64,000 bases of DNA, from assembly GCA_036852015.1 (NCBI GenBank), contig JAANDG010000148.1:186001-250000 (forward strand). Direction: 5' to 3'. The DNA is from Pelodera strongyloides (taxonomy: Eukaryota; Nematoda; Chromadorea; Rhabditida; Rhabditidae). The translations under genes and the position numbers were made by a program. Of the stretch, positions 23,301 to 36,352 are shown in pieces; the stretch's first letter is position 1; each line of letters begins with the position of its first letter. A model generated the notes under the pieces. That model was not told the DNA's origin, ran no database searches, and worked only from the letters and a program-made list of their open reading frames with translations.

Positions 23301-25446
23301 ATTTGCTTTGCATCGTTCATTTCCGCTCTGTGTAGACAGGTTAGTGTTTTCTTCGATTTTTGCCTCCATCCACTTGTTTGATGTGCTACGAGTTTGGAAG
23401 TATTCCGTTAATGTTAGTTAATTATTCAATCTTGTTTTAGCGGGTGCTATGTCGTTCCGATCTCCTGTTCGCTTTCCTCGGTTCTAGTGAGGAATTCCGT
23501 GACAGCCTTCTCCTCTCAGATCTCAACCCATGGAAGGTGGTCAAGAAAATGCCAGGTTCGCCAACAGTCTTTGCTTCTATCAGTAGTTTTTTCTGCCCTC
23601 TCGGTTTGCCTTCGTGAGCATGTGCGAAACAAACCGGAGTTTGCAAGCTTCTATACACGACATTTTCCTGTTGATTTCTAGGAAAGCTGAGTCGAGAGCG
23701 TGGTCAGAATCTCCGTCCATTTCTGTTGGGAATGTTGGCCACAACACTGGCGTCTCCAGAGAAGAGGGAAACAGTGAAGGAGAAAGGGGACACGAGTGAG
23801 TCGAGGTAAGGGATCTTTGGTGTGCAGCGTATTCTGATGAGCTCGGTGATGGTAGGTGACTGAACTGACGAAATGTGACGCACGTTTTATTTCTTCTCTT
23901 TCTTCTCTTCATTTGCTGGTTTGTTTCCACAATGCATGCATGGGTAATGGTAATAACTCATATTCACACTTGTGCATCGATTATTTTGAAGTCTTTGACT
24001 ATTTCATACACAACTTTTATACATTCTTTCAAGAAATTTTTTACAATATCAGTATTATATTTATCTTTGTTTTCATATTGAGAAAGTGAACCGTTTCTTC
24101 GTCCATTGCAGCAGTGTCTCGTCGTTCTCTGCTGAAGGCACCCATGCGCCCCTTTCCCTCTACTCTCCAATCTTTGGGAATAATCTCCCGACATGCAAAG
24201 TAGGTATGGAAGCAACAGAGGAGAACGCGGAACTGTGGACCAGGTGGGGTTCTATTCAACACTATTTCACTGGAAAAACTTCTGACAAATTTAGTGTTGT
24301 TTTGTAGTGAACAAGAAAGTTATGTAGTTTTATATGAACTTCTAGGTGAGTTTCCGCTCTGTTATTGTCTTTTTGCTTCAGTTCCTTCACCGACTCGCTT
24401 CTATTATTGTCAACCCATTTGGTGAGCACATCCACCCACTGGTTGTTATCCCTTTTGTCATCGGTCAGTCTTCTGTCAAGGAATACAATCGATAGGACTG
24501 TCAAGTGGGCCACTGATAAGGTATTATAGTTTTCTATACTGACCACAGTAACTCAAGTTGTAACAAATCAGTTTTTCAAAAAGGATCATTTTCCACGGTC
24601 AACTAGTTAGTTGTACAGGGAAGTATCCCTGCGCAGATGTTCCAAGAGGCCAATTATTCTATTAGTTCCAGTACAGGGAAGTATCCCTGCGCAGATGTTC
24701 CAAGAGGCCAATTATTCTATTAGTTCCTTATTACCTTGGCAAGTTATTTAGTAACCATATGTTTCGTTTCCTCACCTCACAATGTTCCAATTTTACTGTA
24801 TTTATTGAAATTTGTAATTTAGTTGCTTCGTGATGCATTGCAAGATACCTATGTGGTGCGGCTGGTTCGCTTGATTGAATCCTCGTTATTCTGTAGCGAT
24901 GGAACATTTGTCACTGAGCAGGTAAGGGTTCTACAATCATTTCTCATAGCTTTCATCTGGAAATTCGTTTGCGAGGTCTCTTTTTGTCTCGACTAAATTT
25001 TCTGATAGTGTAGTGAGCCAAGAGTACATAGTATACTCAAAAATAACACTTTTTCTATGTAAATTATATTTTACGTTCTCATGACGTATCTCCACCAGGT
25101 CACCCAGAATTGATCATTATTCGAACAGTGGGCCCTAAAGGGAATGTGTTTTTAAATATGCGTTCTCCTTTATCGCAAGAAAATGTAGTGTAAAATATGT
25201 GTGATGTAGTATCAGCGTATAAATGTGTGTTTTCAGGAGAAGTCTCTTCGACGGGAGCTCGCTCAACGTCGTACCGTAGAATGGATAGAGGATCATGTTC
25301 CATCTCATCTGAGGAAAGCAAGTGGAAGGAAGTCATTTAGAAAGGGAATACTCAGTCTTCTCCAGGCACTACAGCATCCCCGACTCAATAAGCAACTCAC
25401 TTACGTTCTCCTGGATAGTGTAGTCAAGGAAATATTTCCTGAATAG
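17373..25446 (+). CDS. SNX14: Sorting nexin-14 (TM-PXA-RGS-PX-nexin C)
   Basis: ER-anchored sorting nexin that works at ER-lysosome/lipid droplet contacts. Twenty-four exons: 17373-17464, 17608-17795, 17937-18063, 18365-18509, 18854-18951, 19048-19156, 19685-19846, 20131-20217, 20366-20488, 20630-20794, 21108-21292, 21390-21508, 21659-21792, 21997-22137, 22388-22520, 22757-22838, 22935-23022, 23259-23339, 23441-23555, 23682-23805, 24112-24243, 24382-24520, 24823-24921, 25237-25446; phases agree, 1025 aa (human about 946). Two hydrophobic segments lie within residues 12-54. The PXA domain follows to about 307 (LIADPDTINQLLILL), then an RGS-like domain (about 308-460), a PX domain (about 640-790, RRYNEMYVLEAKLNEFHG) and the nexin C domain (about 833-1025) ending LNKQLTYVLLDSVVKEIFPE. 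The PXA signature, MPGKLSRERGQNLRPFL and C-terminus favour SNX14 over SNX13. Introns contain two TTAA MITEs and two other palindromic elements. Confidence 0.93.
18668..18804. mobile_element. Palindromic element, CATATTCACCACTC ends
   Basis: ACCATATTCACCACTC at the left mirrors GAGTGGTGAATATGG at the right. The same ends bound a second copy at 26839-26966. No coding content; located in SNX14 intron 4. Confidence 0.75.
19174..19540. mobile_element. Palindromic MITE, TTAAAGGGAATATGTA ends
   Basis: TTAAAGGGAATATGTA at the left is the inverted match of TACATATTCCCTTTAA at the right; 367 bp, in SNX14 intron 6. A partial relative (AGCTTAACTTCAAAAAG, ATACATATTACCTTTAA) occurs at about 41160-41215. 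Confidence 0.75.
19876..20057. mobile_element. TTAA-type MITE (AGCGAAATACCGG family)
   Basis: Left end ACGAAATACCGGCCGG, right end CCGGCCAGTATTTCGCTTTAA, with long inverted repeats that include TTTTTGAAACGCATCG. The left TTAA has mutated to TTGA. In SNX14 intron 7. Confidence 0.85.
20875..21056. mobile_element. TTAA-type MITE (AGCGAAATACCGG family)
   Basis: Left TTAAAGCGAAATACCGGCTGG and right CCGGCCGGTATTTCGCTTTG; the right TTAA has mutated. It lies in SNX14 intron 10 (20795-21107) and ends about 50 bp before the exon 11 acceptor. Confidence 0.85.
24613..24727. repeat. 58-bp tandem duplication in SNX14 intron 22
   Basis: Two virtually identical, directly adjacent 58-bp units beginning GTACAGGGAAGTATCCCTGC. 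Identity suggests a recent local duplication. Confidence 0.9.
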
Positions 25447-27066
25447 AAACTATAAACACAATGTTGGTGCTATGTTTTGTTTCTCTGCGCCGATAAAAAC
25501 TTAGTTTATGCTATTAGTTTGCGCCGTTTCCAGTACCTTTTCTTTCTCCAGTCCCCCCCCCCCCCAAAACAATGATTTGTGCTCTTTTCCTAGTTGACTT
25601 TTGATGGTGCTTCAGTGTTCAGTGAGCTTATCTTATTATATAATCTTTGCATATTCCTGTTTAGAACACATTCCATAAAGAGACTAGTCATTCCATTTGT
25701 ACATACTAACGTATTACTATCGCATACATATGTTGAAGTCAAAACTAACAGATTCGGGGATAAACGTACTTTGGTATGTGTTCTGTTTTCAATTAAAAAA
25801 AACATCACCTGCAATCCAAGTATAGTTATGCAGGGTTCCAAATCAAGAATTTCATCGCGATGTTTTGTAGAACAAAATATGAGAAGAGTTTTCAACGTGC
25901 AAAAATATCGTGTAAGATTTTGAAAGAAAACCTCAGAAAGTTGTGACGAATTCGATCAACTCCTGCCAGTTGGGATTTTGGGATTACTGTATCTCGGAGA
26001 AGGACTGATACATGGCTTTTCGTATCATACAGTCATACATTTAAAGTGTATTTTTGTTTCCTGACTACGGTATCTCGTTGGGTGGTCTTGCTTTGTCCAC
26101 ACCGACCATTGCTCAGAGGGCAGCACATAGCTTCATGCCAGGACCAGGAACCAGGAACTAATGAGAAGAAAACTCGAACGACCTCCATAGAGACCACGAG
26201 AACCAATTTTAAAACTTGCTACCATTTTAGTCGGACAAAATTTCATCAAACCCATAACAAAATGCGTGAGGACCCAACCATTTCTCCACAAAAGATAATA
26301 AATTGCACATTATTTAAATTTAATTGGCTAAAGCGAAAGAAATCAGTGGCCAAAAAGCAGAGTTTTGGACTCCAAATAATTTTTACCAGATTTCTGATTT
26401 CCTGGCAACTGAACGTGTATAAAAAATTTCCGCACAAACGCTCCGCCACATACACTGCTGCCACTTATTTTCACAGAAAGAATTTTCCCAGAATTATTTT
26501 CCGCGTCCATCTCGAACGGTGGAATTCCGGAATTCCACCAACTTTTTCCCAACTCGAACGCGGCTTTACAAAAAAAGCTGTGCAAATAAGAACAGAAAAA
26601 ATGGTTTACTGTAACAAAAAAAACACAATATTTAACAGTATACAAATCAAAAATAATGATTCAAGGACCCGCAATAAGATAAAATCGGATGTTGGAACGC
26701 TTGCCTGTATTAAATGAACAATTAGCAAAGCAAGACTACGGCATTAATAATAGCAAAATGGACAGTTCGCATAAACAGTCTTGACGGCAAACATACGTTC
26801 AGTATATTCACAAAATTAGGGTTTGGTGAAAACTTCAGAAGCCATATTCACCACTCGGTTCCGCCGCGGAACTACTCCCTACGAAGAGAAAAGACCTCTA
26901 CTCGGGATAAACGGGAAAGAAAACCCAAAGTCTCATTCTTGGGGAACGAGTGGAGAATATGGCTTACTCTTCAACTTACACATAAATACTGTATTGCATT
27001 AAAAAAGGGAACAACAAATCGAGACACACAGGGACTTTAATCAATTAAATTAATCAATAAAATTAA
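25447..27066. other. Convergent intergenic region SNX14 / CWC27
   Basis: The 3' ends of the + strand SNX14 and - strand CWC27 face each other here. It contains a run of eleven or more C at about 25553-25564, a palindromic element at 26839 and no recognisable gene. A 223-codon open frame at 26046-26717 has erratic composition and no family features. Confidence 0.5.
26839..26966. mobile_element. Palindromic element, AAGCCATATTCACCACTC ends
   Basis: Left AGAAGCCATATTCACCACTC and right GAGTGGAGAATATGGCTT are inverted copies; 128 bp; same family as 18668-18804. Confidence 0.75.
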
Positions 27067-30000
27067 TCAAATTTCTGCCCTTTTCCTCTTATTCAATGGA
27101 TGTCGTGGATCATCCAGCGCATACCAATCTTCACTTTCTTCACGTAAATTCGCATCCTAAAATGGAATCAATGCTCCACATTTTCACGTATCACGTTTTT
27201 ATGCAGTAAAAAAATCATATTGACTACATATCTTCAATTCTAGCAAAAAAAAACTTGACTACAGAACTTCAATTAAACATTCCCCGGTCATGCAGTACAT
27301 ATGTCGGAGGACACAGAAATATGTTACTAGACTTCGAAACATACCTTTGCTCGGGTTACATTGGGATCTACGACATCAGCAGCCACAAAGGGATTCGCCA
27401 TCCTAAACAAGAACATCAATGTACGACATAACGCTGAGTAGCAATATCGCGAGCAAATAGTTGCTGAAAAAAGCATTGTGTCAACAAAATTACTTGTTTT
27501 CATGGTTAATACAGCATTTAATTTTTGAATATATTCGCAATAAACGACTTACATAATGAAGGTCCACACGAAAGCAAACTTTTGGGACTTACTATAACAG
27601 AAAAGACGATCTAGTAAAAAAAATCCAAGAACTGACCAATTCGTTCCTTGAATATCCTCTGCATCTAGATCAATTCCAAATTTCTCTTCTTGTTTGGTCG
27701 AAGACGAGGAATCTTCACTTTCATTCTTAGCTTCTACATTTTCTTCCTTTTCACCAGACAAGTCGAAGCGAGCGGGCAGATTCTCGACCTAAGGATTATG
27801 GATTCCTTCAAATAATTCAAAGTGCTAGCTAGTGCTAGACTAGACAGACTACACCCTTCGGAATTTCACAGTATCGTCAGACAAACAGTTCAGCGAATGA
27901 TATATACAGAAAACTGAAGCCGCACGTTACTGAACACATGGGTTACCGGCGTTACTAAACATACCGGTAAAGTAAAAATGAACCGACTGGCATAAAACAA
28001 CAAAACATAAAAAAAAAACCTTCTTATCAAATAGAATAGCATCCTTGTTGGCCATTTCAAGCTTTTGACGGAACCGCTCCGAAAGAACAACAGTCTAAAA
28101 ACAGATTAAACTTCTAAAATCATAACTGACAGGATAAGGATGCCCAAGCCCAACAAACTAATCAAGTGTCATTGTCGACAATAGAGGAAAATTTTGCTAG
28201 ACTTTACTTGAACAACTTAGTAGAAGGAACCATAACTTCTTTTTGTGAAATTTTCATGTGAAAATAGACATCAAAATTAAACAAATAATAAAATAAAAGT
28301 TACACAACTTATCAACAAGATGTAGTTAGTTATACCTGACTTTCTCTCTGAGCATCCCTTTTACTCAACAATTTCTTGGTTTTCGACTTGAACTTTAGCC
28401 GAGTCTCTTTGTATTCTTTCATTACATCTGACGTTTCTTCTTCTGAAACGCATTCGTAAACGATATAGTACCAAAAAAAAACGAACATAAACGAACGTAG
28501 CAAAAATCTTAAAGTGGCATAGCACGTAGTTTGTGAAACACACTACACGCATAAGACAGTTAATTGCAATTTGCATTACATAAAAATGCCGTGACAATGG
28601 CGGAGGCACATAATTGCATAGGATAGTCGGAAAAAAAGTTGGTCATACCGCATACCGTAAAAGTAGTATCACAACTAGTTTACTAATGATAGCTATCATC
28701 ACTATAATGCGAAAAGCGAAGACAATGCTTTGCTTTGCCCACCTTGCTCCTCTTGCGCCTGTTTGGGTCCTCTGAGTGCCTTCACATACTCTTTTTGCAC
28801 TTTCTTCAATTCACTCGCCATTTGTTCACTAAACAAAAATATGAGCTCACAAATCATAGCGCTGGGAAGTAAATCAAGTAACCCGTAGATTGTAGTTCAA
28901 CGAGGCAAGGCTAACTCTGATTTCACAAAAAGAAGACAAAGCCAGCCACGCCGACCAACCCAATAAACAAATATAAATAAAAACAACCAAGAATACAAAC
29001 TCACAGTCTCTCCTTTTCTTTTCGTTTTCGCTCTAGATCGATCATCTCCTCCAGGTCCATATCTTTTTCAGGTTTTGAATCCTAAAACGGTACAAAAAGA
29101 GTAAGAGGCAAGTCTTTTATGCCTACGTAGGGCGCGCAATTCTGATTCTTATGTATAATGCAGATAAAAAGTGGTGTGGGCATGGAAATTGGTGTAGGTT
29201 GTACAATGCGATATGAACACACAAGTTTAGAGCACGTTTCGCAGCAAGGATAAAAAGCAAACAAAACATGATAAACAAGCGATCGTATTCAGCTCACCAC
29301 GTTCGGGTTCGAGTTGCCCTTCCTTTTTCTCATAAACCTCTCTCTGATTCTGTCCACGGCGCCGGCGTCATCTTCCTGTTCTTCCTAAATAAAAGTTTTA
29401 AAAAATCGAAAATGCACCTATGCACCATCTAGTACTCGTACTCGTAGTCCAGACTTTAGACACCTAACATAAAGAGAGAATAACCGCACAGTTACTTTTT
29501 ATGCGGAATGAACATGAACTAATACGACATAAGTTCTTCTCTGTTCGATAAAGGGTTTACATCAACGAAAGGGAAGCACAGCGATTGAATTATAACATGA
29601 TCAGAGATCGGCACATAAAATAAAAATTATCTAAAACACCAAGGACAGAAAATAGCAGAAACAAAACGAACCGGCTCATAATCGCCCATCTCATCTCTTG
29701 TTACTGCAACCTGTTTGCTCAATTTCTCATCATCCAGTACGTCGTGCGCGCTTTTCCCTTTTGAAGACAGCTTCTGAAAACTGACGGACAAACACTGTTT
29801 ACCGCTCAACTTGGAGAAACAAAAACAACACTACATAGGGTACATAATGCACTATCAAGTCAAAATGATAGAATCCCAGAAACTATCAAATGGCCACAAA
29901 TCTTGCTTGAAAACTCTGGTTACCTTATTAACAGCGATGAAATCAGCCTCATCTTCCTCTGCCTCGTCTCCAAAGGAGAGAAGATTCAGTTTCTTTGTTT

Positions 30001-32840
30001 CCCGCGGCTTTTCCTCATCTTTTCTGCCCTTCACTTTCTTCTCTCGTTTTCTGCATAAATTAGCATTGGTAGTACCCACATAATGAGAGAAATTCTTTAA
30101 AAACCCATTTTAATTACACCCACAGCTTAAACCCACCGGCGAACCTCCTCACCCCCTGATACTGAATTAGAATACTGCAAAATTTGAAGGAATCATTGGA
30201 TCCAGGTCCACACCCCGATTAGAATATTAGTTCCGAAGGTGGTACAAAAAAATTATCAGAACTGCATGACCGATGCCCTGATTAAAATAGTGTGAATCTA
30301 CAGGAAGATACACTAAGCTGACTGTCACTGCATGCCAACTTTTTTTTAAATTTTCATCTCCACCCCAATTCTGACTTATTTGACAGCATAAACAAACGTA
30401 TAAAAAAATAACACCATACCTTGGTACAATATCGTCAAATGGGTTCGTAAGGACTTCCGTGCTTGTTATTTTATGAATACTGATCGGACGATCATTTGCA
30501 TCAACGTCGCACTCCGTCATCTTGAGCATGTTGAAAACGGTTGGTCCTGTTATCTGGAAAAACACCAGCGTGAGGGCGCGTTCGGGATTGCGAAAAGAAA
30601 GAAAAGAAATCAAAAAAGTAGTTCGGGATGGCCGGTCGGAAATGTAAATCTTTTCCACAGTACTCATAGCCCGTGGGCACAGAGGCATTCAAGGCATTGT
30701 CTCCAAATAGTTCTGCATATCTAAATATAAGTGGTCTCTCTGCCCACGGGCTATGTGTACTGTGGAAAAGATTTACATTTCCGACCGGCCATCCCGAACT
30801 ACTTTTTTGATTTTTTTTCTTTCTTTTCGCAATCCCGAACGCGCCCTTAAAGCGAAATGCTAGCCTCTTTGGAAAATTTGCATATGATGAGCAATCCTAT
30901 GTATCCTATGCTAATTTTGTAAGATCGTCCACGGCAATCGTACAAAATTAACATAGGATACATAGGATTTGCTTATCATATGCAAATTTTCCAAAGGGAC
31001 TAGCATTTCGCTTTAAGAATTGCGACCTTATAACCATATGGAAAACGACCAAATACACTGTATTTCCCAATCAAGAAAAATATTGAACAAAAAGAGGCTC
31101 AGCTCACCTTGCCGAAAACCGTGTGTTTCTTATCCAGATCTCGTGCCGGTTCACTTCCAATAGTGAAGAAAAACTGACTTCCGTTGTCGTCTCGACCAGC
31201 ATTTGCCATACCGAGAAGACCACGCCGTGTGAAACGCAGTCGTTGATGAAATTCATCCTACAATAACAATAACATAACTCCATCCCAAATTGAATGCAGT
31301 AAAAGAAAAGCAGGGAGCACCAGCTCGATGCTAGTGCATGAATCCGGGGTCATACGCGATATTTGTAATTCATTTCGCACCCGCCCGATACTGATAATAC
31401 ACATTTATTTTTAAGTTCTTCCGCAATATACATAATCGCATTTTAGCGATGCGATGCTAATGAATTATCAGTTCTGCCGTGCCATGAAAGCGGGCCCTAC
31501 AACAAAGACGAAAATAAAATAACTTCATAGTCTAATATTCAACGAGACGAGCTAGTTCGACGTGAAACACAGCAGTTCGACGTGGTATTTAAGTTATCGC
31601 CGCGATTCGGATTCTTGAATTGCTGCATTTAGCAAAGCAAGTTGGAACACCAACAGTTCATTAATTTGAGGAAACGTAAAATTAGATTATATTGTAAGAC
31701 AGTCACTGGTTCAAAGTTCAAACTGCTAAGATCCTCGAAAAATAGCTGCACCTGAGCTAACAAAAAAGAGAAAACATGAGTAATTTAAATGATGAATTTT
31801 ACGAACAATACCTTGAACGGTTTTCCATAAATGCTCTCGCCGCCCTGTCCGGTTCCCGATGGATCCCCTCCTTGCAAAATGAAGTTTTTAACCAATCGAT
31901 GGAAAATCGTGCCATCGTAATAACCTGAAATATAGTAGACAATAGTACGAAATTTTGGTAAATTTTTAAACGCAACAGTTGGTAAGATTTCCAAAGGACA
32001 AGCATCATACTGGGACATTTTGGAGCTATACTAAGGGCGTCAGATGTACGGTTTGGATTATGTTTAGTATTTATTGTGTTTAGTATTTTGATGGGAAAGC
32101 ATGCTTCAAAAGAATAAACAGGGGTATTGTTTCGCAACCTTAAAATTACTTAGGAGTACTGCGAATCCTTAAACATGTCTTACCTTCCATGCATAACTGG
32201 ATGAAATTTTTACAGGTTTTTGGGCATTCCTTACACCAAAGTTCAACTTCGATGTCGCCCGCAGTTGTGCGTAGGAGAACCTAAAAATTGAACATTGGCT
32301 AATATTTCCTCGCTCAGGGCGCGTTCTGGATGCTCTTTCCGAAAGGACACCATGCAATTTTGTCGTTCGGGATGGACATGTCCGAAGGGTTCTAACTAAT
32401 GCATGGAGCGCACAAAATACCGTATGAATTTGCATGTAAACGAATGGCTTATCACGTTTTGCATGCTAATTCATAGTGTATTTTTTTTGCTTTCTCCACG
32501 CATTAGTCGGATGTATGTTTTCCTTTCGGAAAGAGCATCTCAGCATCCCGAATGCGCCCACATGCAGTAAGAACATCTCCATCTCCCTCACATTGAGTCT
32601 GCCCCAAGTAGTTCTGTAGTACTAGTTTATTAATTATAAATGAGATTGTATTGTAGTACTAGTAGTACTACAGTACAATAGTAGTACTAGTACTATAGTA
32701 CTAGTTTATTAATTATAAATGAGTTTATTAATTACTAGTTTATTAATTGTAATACAACAAGGTCGCATCATTTGGGAGTCTGGTATAGAAAAAGTCACCT
32801 TGCCGGTGGTAACTGGCTCGTTGATGTATTGGGTGCTCAT
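27067..32840 (-). CDS. CWC27: CWC27 spliceosome-associated cyclophilin
   Basis: Cyclophilin-like factor of the activated spliceosome, acting with CWC22/eIF4A3 in exon-junction complex loading. Fifteen exons (high to low): 32799-32840, 32184-32280, 31812-31924, 31108-31257, 30420-30553, 29924-30050, 29672-29773, 29298-29384, 29005-29081, 28743-28828, 28336-28442, 28020-28094, 27637-27788, 27345-27402, 27067-27156; phases agree, 498 aa (human 472). It starts [14 protein letters not shown]. The cyclophilin fold (residues 1-178) shows [20 protein letters not shown] and GSQFFFTIG. Where active cyclophilins have the drug-binding tryptophan it has Asp ([12 protein letters not shown]); human CWC27 also lacks that Trp, so activity is probably lost. 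NPFDDIVPR and [14 protein letters not shown] follow, then a long charged coiled-coil and a C-terminus with [12 protein letters not shown], all CWC27 hallmarks. Confidence 0.94.
30573..30846. mobile_element. MITE, AGGGCGCGTTCGGGATTGCG family, intact
   Basis: Near-perfect palindrome with arms of about 120 bp. Each arm runs from AGGGCGCGTTCGGGATTGCG through GATGGCCGGTCGGAAATGTA to AGCCCGTGGGCACAGAG, with a short unique centre. Located in CWC27 intron 4. A second copy at 62906-63567 is split by another repeat. Confidence 0.9.
30847..31016. mobile_element. TTAA-type MITE, variant subfamily
   Basis: TTAAAGCGAAATGCTAGCC at the left and GGGACTAGCATTTCGCTTTAA at the right, with a palindromic body containing TTTGCATATGATGAGCAATCC. 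It shares only the outer 12 bp with the AGCGAAATACCGG family. It abuts the preceding MITE exactly. Confidence 0.85.
32316..32559. mobile_element. MITE, AGGGCGCGTTCTGGATGCTC family
   Basis: AGGGCGCGTTCTGGATGCTC at the left is mirrored by GAGCATCTCAGCATCCCGAA and TGCGCCC at the right. Internal CTTTCCGAAAGG motifs are shared with 2604-2818. In CWC27 intron 1. Confidence 0.75.
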
Positions 32841-34835
32841 GACAATATAGAATTTCCTGAAACAAATGAATATTAAAAAAATTCTTCAGACAGCACATAC
32901 AGCACACGCGCAAAACAATTCGCTGCGTTCAACGACGAAACAAAAGGACAATTCCGAAGAATTCGGGCTCGGGTAATGGGGTGACATCTGTGTGTGTTCT
33001 AACTCGGGTCGGTTATCTACAAAATGCAGGCGTTATCAAATGGGACACGTCCCCTGTTTCTTCCATCTATAAAAGTACAACAATAAGAAGACGGTGCTGA
33101 CACATACTATTATCTTTGGGGGTACCCTACTTACGTTTTTGAAGGGGTGCCCCGATCAGGGGATCTGGCTGAAACTTCACCCGCAGGGATAACTGGCCAT
33201 ATCAAATCGATCTGTGACACATAACAATAAAGATAAAGGGTTTTCCCTCTTTACTTCAGCTTAAACTGAAATAATATCTGCAAACCTTTCTACAAAGAAA
33301 AACTTTCGAGGAAAACTCTTGTATAGACGCGGTACTGGCGACATTGTGCAGGCAAGTTTGCTCTGTATGTATAACCGTAGCGCTGGGCGTCTGTAGGCCG
33401 GCTGTTGGTACGGTATTTGAGCAATATTTTAATGTGTAGAAAGTTGCCCAATTCCCCACGCGAGTGCGAAAAATTCCCCATGCGTTTGGTTGGCATGCGA
33501 AAATGTTTTTTCGGTATGCAGTATACAGTCAAAATTACTAAAACTTCTGAAAAGTCAAACTTGTATAAATATTAATGACTAAGGTGTGTTTATTTTTGCC
33601 CAGGAAACCGGAACATAAATCATTAAACGTAATAATTCCAAAAACAAAGAAAAACTGTTGGCCGGTCACCAAGTGGATAGCAAAAAAAGTGTTTGGTTTT
33701 GTGACTGATTTGTGACCTGGTGCCCAGGTGAGGACGGTTTATGGAGAAACTTTGTCACGACATCGACGCCAAGTGATTTCCAAATTGGTTAAACTACAAA
33801 AAAAGCCAGGGAACCGCTACCAAATGGTCCCTCAGGTTTAGAAAGTTCCTATTGATATCTATCAAACATAAACAACAGTTCGCTACCGTATGAGTTGATC
33901 AGACGGATGACGCAAAAATAGGGTCAGACGGGATAAATGCACTATTGCATGCATGCATCGCATATCCGCCCCCCGCCATCATCCCAAATTTTTTGTCCCA
34001 TTCCACTGTGTTGTGTTACCACTACTTATTGTTAGACTTTTTCTAGACATTCCTGGACGAATTGAAAGTATCATGGTGCTTGGCACAAACTTGTCCGCCT
34101 TCTCACAACTACTTTTTTATGTCGCCCATTTTGTTACAATTTTTGTTCGCAATCAGTTTGTTTAAAATGCTAACATAATACTGAGTATTTCTTCTCCTCT
34201 CTATTGCTTTCTGTTCCTCTCTCTGTCACCCTCTTAAACCCACATAAAAAATTTTTCCCAATTGCTCTGTGATAAATCTCCCGGATAACTCAAACGTGGC
34301 TTTGTACAATATGCCAATTAGGGAACTTCGCAAAAGATGACCCTCAAAGATGAGCCGCAGTTGAGCTTGAAAATGCCGCAAAAATGCGTCTTGGTATTGG
34401 TTTTTATCAATGTTGAGATAACCAATTGTTTTTTGAACTGATTGCACCCCCAGAAACCCCCTTTTCGTTATTTGTTGGGTTCTGTTCTGTCTGTTCTGAG
34501 TTCTGACTACTGTATTTAGTTGTGGATCTTCATTTGCTAATAACTTACTCTATTTTCCATTATGCAAAACCTTTTTTCGCAGCCACATTTGAGTTTGAGT
34601 TATGTAATGCGTGAGTAGTGAGCAAATCTTTGAAAAATAGACCTTCCGTCTTTCCGAAGAATACCTACAAAATGTGTTACCGAGGCCCAAAGGTGTAAGT
34701 TGAGTTCCTTGGTTCGGACTGTTCGGGCTCTCTTATACTTGTTTATAAAGAACTTTTTCTCAGAAGTTTTCGGACTGCTGACGGTCCTCCGGTCCTCGGT
34801 CCAGCACGACCGTCACCATTACATTACATGTGAAC

Positions 34836-35374
34836 CTACACTACCCCGCCTCATACATGTGAAATTCGTGAAAATACTATCTGCGCCAATTTTTTAGTAA
34901 AATTGAAGAATACTACGCCCTACCCCACTGAAGAATGCTACCCGAATATGAAATATATTCTTCCAGATGCATGGTGGTAGCATTTGGTAACATGAAAAAT
35001 ACTACCCCTCCCATTGAAAAACACAAGAACACTGCTCCTTTTGACATTTTTATCACCCCAGACAAGGGGGTAGTAAATTGTAAAAAATGGGCTAGCTAGT
35101 GTTCTTCATTGGTAGGGTAGTATATTCAGATGGTGAGGTAGTGATGTGATCTTCAAACCCAGGTAATCTTGAAGTACACCGACTCCATACATGTGAAATT
35201 TGTGAAACTACTACCCCGTTTTACAAAATATTACCACCACCCAGTGACCTTTACTATCCCGTGGGAAAAATTACAAAATACTACCCCGCCAATTGAATAT
35301 CGTTACACTACCCATCAACGGCAACAATTGAATATAATATCACTACCCCACTAGAACGGGGTAGTATTTTGTAA
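34836..35374. repeat. Dispersed (A)CTACCCC repeat cluster
   Basis: ACTACCCC or its complement GGGGTAGT recurs about ten times in 540 bp, mixed with direct copies of CATACATGTGAAATT and inverted copies of TACTACCCC next to TTTTGTAAA. A shorter cluster of the same words occurs at 49195-49310. Probably collapsed or nested inverted-repeat elements; boundaries are approximate. Confidence 0.5.
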
Positions 35375-36173
35375 AGATATTGTTCGCCGCCAGCGGCTGT
35401 TTGACCCTTTTACCTGGCGCAGCGGCAGCGTCTACACGGTGTATCAAGTGAAACTCTAACTCGGTGCTGGAAGTATTGCACCTATATTTTTCTCGGACCG
35501 GTACAATTGTCTTTCTACTTCTCTATCTCTTACCAAGAGCTGTCTGCGTTGGCGCATTTATTTAATTTTCAATTTCTTTTCATTATCTTGCGATCGTTCT
35601 CTGTACTCGTTTTAGTAAGAATATTTTTGTTTCCAAAAAAAGGTAACGTCCCGCTATGCTGCGACACGGCCTATGGCCAAGTAACCCAAAGAATCATTAG
35701 TGAATTGCTCTCATATATAATAGTTTCGCTTTTTTTATCTTAATTATTATATTTTTTTATTTAAATCTCCAGCCCATGTGGTCTCAGGACTCTCCATTTG
35801 CTCTTTGTTCTTTTGGCATACCGCTGCTCTCTTTTTTTCTAACAATAAGTGCGCTTCGCACTGTGGACGTGTGGACAATGGTCGAAACGTTGTAACTTGT
35901 TCAATCGAGCGTTATAGCTAATTGAAAAAATGACATCCATTTTGTTACAGGACCAATTACCATTTTTTGCCTTTCCATCCCCTTGAATTCATCATTTCAA
36001 TGAACTTTGTGTCATTTGCGGTTTACTCATTATAGCCCTTACGAAAAATGCATGAGTTTAAAGCTATTGCGTATCTATCTTACTCATTTTGTAGTTAGAA
36101 CGACCTACATGTTCCTAGTGTCAAGTTAGAAAAAAAACTAACGCAGGAAAAAAAACCTAAGTATGGGATCACT

Positions 36174-36352
36174 GGGGAAACTCGGTCGGGGTGCCGCACC
36201 TGTACGGCACGGAAAAGGAGAGCGGCACCAGATACGCACCTGTACGGCACTATGCGGGGGGTGCAGATCTAGCGGCACACCCCGCTTTTTTGGTGCGGCA
36301 CCCCCACCCAAATCTGGTGCGGCACTGGAGCCGAGTTTCGCGTTGAGTACCG
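36174..36352. repeat. GC-rich palindromic element (GTGCCGCACC)
   Basis: Compositional island in AT-rich DNA. Left GAAACTCGG...GGTGCCGCACC is inverted at the right as GGTGCGGCAC...CCGAGTTTC, and ACCTGTACGGCAC is repeated within. No tRNA-like core was seen. Confidence 0.6.

Noticed and set aside
26046..26717. 223-codon open frame on the + strand between SNX14 and CWC27
   Set aside because: No family features, erratic composition, no splice or promoter context; contains short inverted GGAATTCC words. Most likely chance in a convergent intergenic region.
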